The notes below the pieces were generated by a model that worked only from the letters and a program-made list of their open reading frames with translations, made no database searches and was not told where the DNA came from. Below are positions 53,672 through 64,000 of a stretch of 64,000 nt of DNA, one piece after another. A program made the translations under genes and the position numbers. The first letter of the stretch is position 1, and every line of letters begins with the position of its first letter. Location of the stretch: positions 137,792,508 to 137,856,507 of the forward strand of contig CM067374.1 in assembly GCA_034401795.1 (NCBI GenBank), in the 5' to 3' direction. This stretch comes from Chaetoderma sp. LZ-2023a. Lineage: Eukaryota; Mollusca; Caudofoveata; Chaetodermatida; Chaetodermatidae.

Positions 53672-54048
53672 GAGGCACAAGGGGCCTGTATCTCTCACCT
53701 GGAACATAGACATTTCAACTAGAAAGGCCATCAACTATAAGTGGAACCATAAATGGTTGAGGAGAATTGTAACAAGAAAACAGAAGGCCTTGTTTCTTTA
53801 TGTATCAACTTCTCTTGAGCAAATTTTAATGGTCCTTGGCCCTATTCATATCTCCCAAATTTCAACCCAATCCATTCAATGGTTCTGGAAACGAAGTCAT
53901 TTTCATGAAAACATGGTCATCCAAGATGACTGCTAAAGTATTAAGCCAATCACGTTCCCTTGAACGAACTTGGTTCAGCTCTTACCCTAAATGATATTTC
54001 ATGAGTTTAAAATCAATCCCCAAACCGTTTCGGAGAAAATTTTTATAC
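53672..54048. repeat. 5' part of a family D repeat
   Basis: Begins caagaggcacaaggggcctg and includes gtcatccaagatgactgc. It is single copy here and leads into the tandem array. Confidence 0.65.
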
Positions 54049-57000
54049 ATTTACAAAAATCGGCCAAAATCCAAAATGGCCACTGGCCAAATCGGCCGAT
54101 CAGCTTCATTTGAACAAACTTGGATCTATACCCTAAGAATGCTTCTGGCCAAACATAATTGAGATTGGCACAGCGGTTCTCGAGAAGACATTTTAAATTT
54201 CCCATTGCTGGAGCTTTTGGCGGGAAAATGATCGTAGATGGCCGCCAAACCATTTATCTGATAGTTTCAAAAATGGCAAATTTGAAATCAGAATACACAA
54301 AAACATATTTAAAACCAATTTTGACTTCAAAATATATCAAATAAAAAAATTCATTATGGTCGCCAAGCGCGCTACATTTTGATTGGCCCATGGCAGGCAT
54401 GTTTTTTGACGTATCGACTTCCCTTGAACAAAGTTTAATGTCGCTTAGCCCCTAATCATGTCTCACAAATTTCAGCCTAGTCTGTTCAGTGGTTCTGGAG
54501 AAGTCACGAAAACTAGGTCATCCAGTATGGCCACAAAACTATTTGGCCAGTCGGGTTTCTCTTGAACAAAGATGTTTCAGCTCTTGGACTGGATGCTATT
54601 TCATGAGGTTTGAGTCGATCCCCCAAGCGGTTTTGGAGATTTTTAAACACTTCTAAATATCGGCCATCATCCAAGATGACTGTCTGCCAAATTGGCCGAT
54701 AGACTTCATTTGGACAAACTTGAATCTCTATGCCCTAGGGATGCTTCCTGCCAAATATAATTCAAATCAGCCCTGTGAGAAGAAGTCGTTTAAAGAAAAA
54801 GTTGATGGATGGATATATGACGGATGGTCACCATGGCATAAGCTCACTTGACCATTCAAGCCAGGTGATCTAATAATCTTAACCCTTTTACACTGATGCC
54901 GGCCATAAATAACTTCTGCAGTTGTCTTGAGAAATGTACATTTGCAGACCAAGAAAAACTATTTTTGACAATTTACCACTTGACTGACTGGCTTTATAAC
55001 CGAGCCAGTCATTCAGCATTAAATGTTCAAAATAGTCTTCTCTTGGTCTGCAAATGTACATTTTTTTGAGAAAAATTAAATTTCACACGTTCCCCTTTAA
55101 TATCAAAATCATCAAGCAGAAAGCTCATTGAAAATATTTATTAAACATGGTTGATAATTTTAATAGTAACCCTTTAATGATCAAGATTTGTCCAGAAAAT
55201 TGAAATTCTGCTCGGTGAATGGCCATAGACTACAGGCAAGGAGAAGACTATTTTTGAAAATTTACATTTACAAAAATCGGCCAAAATCCAAAATGGCCAC
55301 TGGCCAAATCGGCCGATCAGCTTCATTTGAACAAACTTGGATCTATACCCTAAGAATGCTTCTGGCCAAACATAATTGAGATTGGCACAGCGGTTCTCGA
55401 GAAGACATTTTAAATTTCCCATTGCTGGAGCTTTTGGCGGGAAAATGATCGTAGATGGCCGCCAAACCATTTATCTGATAGTTTCAAAAATGGCAAATTT
55501 GAAATCAGAATACACAAAAACATATTTAAAACCAATTTTGACTTCAAAATATATCAAATAAAAAAATTCATTATGGTCGCCAAGCGCGCTACATTTTGAT
55601 TGGCCCATGGCAGGCATGTTTTTTGACGTATCGACTTCCCTTGAACAAAGTTTAATGTTGCTTAGCCCCTAATCATGTCTCACAAATTTCAGCCTAGTCT
55701 GTTCAGTGGTTCTGGAGAAGTCACGAAAACTAGGTCATCCAGTATGGCCACAAAACTATTTGGCCAGTCGGGTTTCTCTTGAACAAAGATGTTTCAGCTC
55801 TTGGACTGGATGCTATTTCATGAGGTTTGAGTCGATCCCCCAAGCGGTTTTGGAGATTTTTAAACACTTCTACGGGAAAATGATCGTAGATGGCCGCCAA
55901 ACCATTTATCTGATAGTTTCAAAAATGGCAAATTTGAAATCAGAATACACAAAAACATATTTAAAACCAATTTTGACTTCAAAATATATCAAATAAAAAA
56001 ATTCATTATGGTCGCCAAGCGCGCTACATTTTGATTGGCCCATGGCAGGCATGTTTTTTGACGTATCGACTTCCCTTGAACAAAGTTTAATGTCGCTTAG
56101 CCCCTAATCATGTCTCACAAATTTCAGCCTAGTCTGTTCAGTGGTTCTGGAGAAGTCACGAAAACTAGGTCATCCAGTATGGCCACAAAACTATTTGGCC
56201 AGTCGGGTTTCTCTTGAACAAAGATGTTTCAGCTCTTGGACTGGATGCTATTTCATGAGGTTTGAGTCGATCCCCCAAGCGGTTTTGGAGATTTTTAAAC
56301 ACTTCTAAATATCGGCCATCATCCAAGATGACTGTCTGCCAAATTGGCCGATAGACTTCATTTGGACAAACTTGAATCTCTATGCCCTAGGGATGCTTCC
56401 TGCCAAATATAATTCAAATCAGCCCTGTGAGAAGAAGTCGTTTAAAGAAAAAGTTGATGGATGGATATATGACGGATGGTCACCATGGCATAAGCTCACT
56501 TGACCATTCAAGCCAGGTGATCTAATAATCTTAACCCTTTAACACTGATGCCGGCCATAAATAACTTCTGCAGTTGTCTTGAGAAATGTACATTTGCAGA
56601 CCAAGAAAAACTATTTTTGACAATTTACCACTTGACTGACTGGCTTTATAACCGAGCCAGTCATTCAGCATTAAATGTTCAAAATAGTCTTCTCTTGGTC
56701 TGCAAATGTACATTTTTTTGAGAAAAATTAAATTTCACACGTTCCCCTTTAATATCAAAATCATCAAGCAGAAAGCTCATTGAAAATATTTATTAAACAT
56801 GGTTGATAATTTTAATAGTAACCCTTTAATGATCAAGATTTGTCCAGAAAATTGAAATTCTGCTCGGTGAATGGCCATAGACTACAGGCAAGGAGAAGAC
56901 TATTTTTGAAAATTTACATTTACAAAAATCGGCCAAAATCCAAAATGGCCACTGGCCAAATCGGCCGATCAGCTTCATTTGAACAAACTTGGATCTATAC

Positions 57001-60000
57001 CCTAAGAATGCTTCTGGCCAAACATAATTGAGATTGGCACAGCGGTTCTCGAGAAGACATTTTAAATTTCCCATTGCTGGAGCTTTTGGCGGGAAAATGA
57101 TCGTAGATGGCCGCCAAACCATTTATCTGATAGTTTCAAAAATGGCAAATTTGAAATCAGAATACACAAAAACATATTTAAAACCAATTTTGACTTCAAA
57201 ATATATCAAATAAAAAAATTCATTATGGTCGCCAAGCGCGCTACATTTTGATTGGCCCATGGCAGGCATGTTTTTTGACGTATCGACTTCCCTTGAACAA
57301 AGTTTAATGTCGCTTAGCCCCTAATCATGTCTCACAAATTTCAGCCTAGTCTGTTCAGTGGTTCTGGAGAAGTCACGAAAACTAGGTCATCCAGTATGGC
57401 CACAAAACTATTTGGCCAGTCGGGTTTCTCTTGAACAAAGATGTTTCAGCTCTTGGACTGGATGCTATTTCATGAGGTTTGAGTCGATCCCCCAAGCGGT
57501 TTTGGAGATTTTTAAACACTTCTACGGGAAAATGATCGTAGATGGCCGCCAAACCATTTATCTGATAGTTTCAAAAATGGCAAATTTGAAATCAGAATAC
57601 ACAAAAACATATTTAAAACCAATTTTGACTTCAAAATATATCAAATAAAAAAATTCATTATGGTCGCCAAGCGCGCTACATTTTGATTGGCCCATGGCAG
57701 GCATGTTTTTTGACGTATCGACTTCCCTTGAACAAAGTTTAATGTCGCTTAGCCCCTAATCATGTCTCACAAATTTCAGCCTAGTCTGTTCAGTGGTTCT
57801 GGAGAAGTCACGAAAACTAGGTCATCCAGTATGGCCACAAAACTATTTGGCCAGTCGGGTTTCTCTTGAACAAAGATGTTTCAGCTCTTGGACTGGATGC
57901 TATTTCATGAGGTTTGAGTCGATCCCCCAAGCGGTTTTGGAGATTTTTAAACACTTCTAAATATCGGCCATCATCCAAGATGACTGTCTGCCAAATTGGC
58001 CGATAGACTTCATTTGGACAAACTTGAATCTCTATGCCCTAGGGATGCTTCCTGCCAAATATAATTCAAATCAGCCCTGTGAGAAGAAGTCGTTTAAAGA
58101 AAAAGTTGATGGATGGATATATGACGGATGGTCACCATGGCATAAGCTCACTTGACCATTCAAGCCAGGTGATCTAATAATCTTAACCCTTTTACACTGA
58201 TGCCGGCCATAAATAACTTCTGCAGTTGTCTTGAGAAATGTACATTTGCAGACCAAGAAAAACTATTTTTGACAATTTACCACTTGACTGACTGGCTTTA
58301 TAACCGAGCCAGTCATTCAGCATTAAATGTTCAAAATAGTCTTCTCTTGGTCTGCAAATGTACATTTTTTTGAGAAAAATTAAATTTCACACGTTCCCCT
58401 TTAATATCAAAATCATCAAGCAGAAAGCTCATTGAAAATATTTATTAAACATGGTTGATAATTTTAATAGTAACCCTTTAATGATCAAGATTTGTCCAGA
58501 AAATTGAAATTCTGCTCGGTGAATGGCCATAGACTACAGGCAAGGAGAAGACTATTTTTGAAAATTTACATTTACAAAAATCGGCCAAAATCCAAAATGG
58601 CCACTGGCCAAATCGGCCGATCAGCTTCATTTGAACAAACTTGGATCTATACCCTAAGAATGCTTCTGGCCAAACATAATTGAGATTGGCACAGCGGTTC
58701 TCGAGAAGACATTTTAAATTTCCCATTGCTGGAGCTTTTGGCGGGAAAATGATCGTAGATGGCCGCCAAACCATTTATCTGATAGTTTCAAAAATGGCAA
58801 ATTTGAAATCAGAATACACAAAAACATATTTAAAACCAATTTTGACTTCAAAATATATCAAATAAAAAAATTCATTATGGTCGCCAAGCGCGCTACATTT
58901 TGATTGGCCCATGGCAGGCATGTTTTTTGACGTATCGACTTCCCTTGAACAAAGTTTAATGTCGCTTAGCCCCTAATCATGTCTCACAAATTTCAGCCTA
59001 GTCTGTTCAGTGGTTCTGGAGAAGTCACGAAAACTAGGTCATCCAGTATGGCCACAAAACTATTTGGCCAGTCGGGTTTCTCTTGAACAAAGATGTTTCA
59101 GCTCTTGGACTGGATGCTATTTCATGAGGTTTGAGTCGATCCCCCAAGCGGTTTTGGAGATTTTTAAACACTTCTACGGGAAAATGATCGTAGATGGCCG
59201 CCAAACCATTTATCTGATAGTTTCAAAAATGGCAAATTTGAAATCAGAATACACAAAAACATATTTAAAACCAATTTTGACTTCAAAATATATCAAATAA
59301 AAAAATTCATTATGGTCGCCAAGCGCGCTACATTTTGATTGGCCCATGGCAGGCATGTTTTTTGACGTATCGACTTCCCTTGAACAAAGTTTAATGTCGC
59401 TTAGCCCCTAATCATGTCTCACAAATTTCAGCCTAGTCTGTTCAGTGGTTCTGGAGAAGTCACGAAAACTAGGTCATCCAGTATGGCCACAAAACTATTT
59501 GGCCAGTCGGGTTTCTCTTGAACAAAGATGTTTCAGCTCTTGGACTGGATGCTATTTCATGAGGTTTGAGTCGATCCCCCAAGCGGTTTTGGAGATTTTT
59601 AAACACTTCTAAATATCGGCCATCATCCAAGATGACTGTCTGCCAAATTGGCCGATAGACTTCATTTGGACAAACTTGAATCTCTATGCCCTAGGGATGC
59701 TTCCTGCCAAATATAATTCAAATCAGCCCTGTGAGAAGAAGTCGTTTAAAGAAAAAGTTGATGGATGGATATATGACGGATGGTCACCATGGCATAAGCT
59801 CACTTGACCATTCAAGCCAGGTGATCTAATAATCTTAACCCTTTAACACTGATGCCGGCCATAAATAACTTCTGCAGTTGTCTTGAGAAATGTACATTTG
59901 CAGACCAAGAAAAACTATTTTTGACAATTTACCACTTGACTGACTGGCTTTATAACCGAGCCAGTCATTCAGCATTAAATGTTCAAAATAGTCTTCTCTT

Positions 60001-61873
60001 GGTCTGCAAATGTACATTTTTTTGAGAAAAATTAAATTTCACACGTTCCCCTTTAATATCAAAATCATCAAGCAGAAAGCTCATTGAAAATATTTATTAA
60101 ACATGGTTGATAATTTTAATAGTAACCCTTTAATGATCAAGATTTGTCCAGAAAATTGAAATTCTGCTCGGTGAATGGCCATAGACTACAGGCAAGGAGA
60201 AGACTATTTTTGAAAATTTACATTTACAAAAATCGGCCAAAATCCAAAATGGCCACTGGCCAAATCGGCCGATCAGCTTCATTTGAACAAACTTGGATCT
60301 ATACCCTAAGAATGCTTCTGGCCAAACATAATTGAGATTGGCACAGCGGTTCTCGAGAAGACATTTTAAATTTCCCATTGCTGGAGCTTTTGGCGGGAAA
60401 ATGATCGTAGATGGCCGCCAAACCATTTATCTGATAGTTTCAAAAATGGCAAATTTGAAATCAGAATACACAAAAACATATTTAAAACCAATTTTGACTT
60501 CAAAATATATCAAATAAAAAAATTCATTATGGTCGCCAAGCGCGCTACATTTTGATTGGCCCATGGCAGGCATGTTTTTTGACGTATCGACTTCCCTTGA
60601 ACAAAGTTTAATGTCGCTTAGCCCCTAATCATGTCTCACAAATTTCAGCCTAGTCTGTTCAGTGGTTCTGGAGAAGTCACGAAAACTAGGTCATCCAGTA
60701 TGGCCACAAAACTATTTGGCCAGTCGGGTTTCTCTTGAACAAAGATGTTTCAGCTCTTGGACTGGATGCTATTTCATGAGGTTTGAGTCGATCCCCCAAG
60801 CGGTTTTGGAGATTTTTAAACACTTCTACGGGAAAATGATCGTAGATGGCCGCCAAACCATTTATCTGATAGTTTCAAAAATGGCAAATTTGAAATCAGA
60901 ATACACAAAAACATATTTAAAACCAATTTTGACTTCAAAATATATCAAATAAAAAAATTCATTATGGTCGCCAAGCGCGCTACATTTTGATTGGCCCATG
61001 GCAGGCATGTTTTTTGACGTATCGACTTCCCTTGAACAAAGTTTAATGTCGCTTAGCCCCTAATCATGTCTCACAAATTTCAGCCTAGTCTGTTCAGTGG
61101 TTCTGGAGAAGTCACGAAAACTAGGTCATCCAGTATGGCCACAAAACTATTTGGCCAGTCGGGTTTCTCTTGAACAAAGATGTTTCAGCTCTTGGACTGG
61201 ATGCTATTTCATGAGGTTTGAGTCGATCCCCCAAGCGGTTTTGGAGATTTTTAAACACTTCTAAATATCGGCCATCATCCAAGATGACTGTCTGCCAAAT
61301 TGGCCGATAGACTTCATTTGGACAAACTTGAATCTCTATGCCCTAGGGATGCTTCCTGCCAAATATAATTCAAATCAGCCCTGTGAGAAGAAGTCGTTTA
61401 AAGAAAAAGTTGATGGATGGATATATGACGGATGGTCACCATGGCATAAGCTCACTTGACCATTCAAGCCAGGTGATCTAATAATCTTAACCCTTTAACA
61501 CTGATGCCGGCCATAAATAACTTCTGCAGTTGTCTTGAGAAATGTACATTTGCAGACCAAGAAAAACTATTTTTGACAATTTACCACTTGACTGACTGGC
61601 TTTATAACCGAGCCAGTCATTCAGCATTAAATGTTCAAAATAGTCTTCTCTTGGTCTGCAAATGTACATTTTTTTGAGAAAAATTAAATTTCACACGTTC
61701 CCCTTTAATATCAAAATCATCAAGCAGAAAGCTCATTGAAAATATTTATTAAACATGGTTGATAATTTTAATAGTAACCCTTTAATGATCAAGATTTGTC
61801 CAGAAAATTGAAATTCTGCTCGGTGAATGGCCATAGACTACAGGCAAGGAGAAGACTATTTTTGAAAATTTAC
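54049..61873. repeat. Tandem segmental array: 1217 bp + 4 x 1652 bp
   Basis: Unit starts at 54049, 55266, 56918, 58570 and 60222. The first unit is 1217 bp; the others carry an extra internal 435-bp tandem duplication (1217 + 435 = 1652). Units are nearly identical. Each contains family D sequence and a family A hairpin (for example 54883-55095). Open frames in the array recur only because the DNA repeats; none looks like a protein. Confidence 0.96.
54883..55095. mobile_element. Family A hairpin MITE inside the array (first of five)
   Basis: Starts after TTAA (54879-54882) with cccttttacactgatgccgg. Core around gactggctttataaccgagc. Copies recur at about 56535, 58187, 59839 and 61491. Confidence 0.65.
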
Positions 61874-61992
61874 CACTGGATTGACTGGCTCGAGAATCAC
61901 GCCAGTCATTCCAGGGGTAAATTTTCAAAAATAGTCATCTGACTCATCTCTTGACCCACTAAAGCACGGGACAAATTTTGATCATTTAAGGG
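61778..61992. mobile_element. Complete family A element at the right edge of the array
   Basis: ccctttaatgatcaagattt to tcatttaaggg. Its hairpin gactggctcgagaatcacgc is intact here, while the internal array copies stop in its left arm. Confidence 0.65.
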
Positions 61993-62035
61993 CTAATGGT
62001 GTATGAAGAGAAGAAAGTTCTATAGAACATTGTGG

Positions 62036-63060
<1,025 letters not shown>

Positions 63061-63087
63061 ATGTGCACAACATCCTCAGACGACGCG

Positions 63088-64000
63088 ATCTTCCCAGAGC
63101 TTACCATAGCTACGTGGAATGTATGTGGTCTGAGTGCAACATCAAAGAGGCAAACCTTAGGTGCAGACTGTGAACACTATAACATCAATATTACATGCAT
63201 TCAAAAGACTAAAGTACCGGTAACTAAACACTCAAGAGCAGCAACTACAGACAGGCCATAAGCTAGTACTCATGGAACAAAAACAGGCCACTTACCTGGG
63301 ATTAGGCTTCACAATCGGACCATGTCATTAGTTTGGATATGTTAGTAATCGCTTTGCATTCATCGACCTGGCTATACCTAAGTGAAAACATACCACCACT
63401 AAGTGTCGCATAGTCAACACATAGGGCCCAACTACCGAAAAAGCCAGTGTCCAGTAATATTAGATTCCTTCTATGCAGAACTGAGCTCTGCCATTACAAT
63501 CTCAGTTAGATGACAACTGTTCGTGTGTGGAGATTTCAACTCCATGCTGGGTAAACTTGGAATTGCGGACAAAAGTTCAGGACTTGGCTTATATATGGGA
63601 TCGTATGGAGAGGGCACACGTGACAGCAATGGAGCTGCACTGGTGGCCTTCCTTAGTTCCAATGGCCTACTTGCCACAAATATGGCTTTCAAACACCTAT
63701 GCCGTCACCGGACAACATGGACCTGACACATTGCTGATCGCAAAGCCCCAAAAAGTTCTACGGCTACAACCGCTGTCTTCAACCAAATAAACCTCATACT
63801 ATTCAAGACAGAAGCAAAACCCCTACTTCGGGATGCTCGTTCCTATGGAGGCACACACCTGAATTCTGACCATAAGCCAGTCATTACACGCTTTCAGATG
63901 AACGTCATCAGCAACAGAAGATAGCTAACATGGACGTCAGCTTCGATCCAAATGAAGCGATAACCAATATACTGTAATCTATGGACTCATCAGCTACCAG
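63088..64000 (+). pseudogene. LINE (non-LTR retrotransposon) endonuclease domain, broken, 3' partial
   Basis: APE-type endonuclease signatures in order: LTIATWNVCGLSATSKRQTL, ITCIQKTK (E motif), CGDFNSMLG (GDFN motif), YGEGTRDSNGAALVAFL, HRTTWT, DARSYGGTHLNSDHKPVITR (SDH motif). These lie in different frames with stops between, so the copy is dead. The RT would lie beyond the window. The HRTTWT and DARSYGG pattern recalls RTE- or CR1-like elements, but I cannot place it in a clade. Confidence 0.82.

Noticed and set aside
53999..61669. Recurring 60-98 codon frames in the 1652-bp array (for example starting MVWRPSTII and MVLEKSRK)
   Set aside because: They recur only because the DNA unit is duplicated; they span MITE and family D sequence and resemble no protein.

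Overview
This is a eukaryotic window with no bacterial gene order, no CRISPR array and no rRNA or tRNA gene that I could recognise. One spliced host gene runs on the + strand through most of it, and almost everything else is repeats. The gene is an orthologue of human C11orf65/MFI (mitochondrial fission regulator). I join 11 exons from 1264 to the stop at 52975; all phases agree and give about 500 codons, with the 5' end outside the window. The repeat content, including an 'aaggggcctgt..cacctgg' family I associate from memory with bivalve genomes, suggests a mollusc, possibly a bivalve. That assignment is an inference.

Layout. 1-1215: 54-bp minisatellite. 1264-3437: two exons, plus small hairpin transposons. 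4026-11073: a nearly intact DIRS-type tyrosine-recombinase retrotransposon with gag, RT/RNase H, recombinase, inverted terminal repeats and an internal complementary region. 12030-17660: a MITE running into a 5.4-kb 20-bp minisatellite. 17972-18066: exon. 18097-30308: a 40-bp minisatellite split by a 10.5-kb decayed, chimeric DIRS composite. 30450-30735: 11-bp satellite. 31325-35775: a third DIRS element that lacks RT and sits in a CA-rich microsatellite. 38930-41690: 17-bp minisatellite. 41954-53625: the remaining eight exons, an intact Tc1-like transposon (45617-47277) and many hairpin MITEs. 53670-61992: a five-copy tandem segmental repeat (one 1217-bp unit and four 1652-bp units). 62249-62578: a 330-bp GT microsatellite. 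63061-64000: a broken LINE endonuclease domain leaving the window.

Relations. The DIRS, Tc1 and MITE sequences between 1353 and 52814 lie inside introns of the MFI-like gene. All three DIRS insertions sit in older repeats: a hairpin MITE, a minisatellite and a microsatellite. Three exons have copies of their own 3' splice site and first exon bases just upstream in the intron, which creates decoy acceptors. The most interesting leads are these duplicated acceptors, the DIRS end structure and overlapping frames, the nested segmental duplication that breaks in a hairpin arm, and a minisatellite that seems to have grown from a MITE tail.
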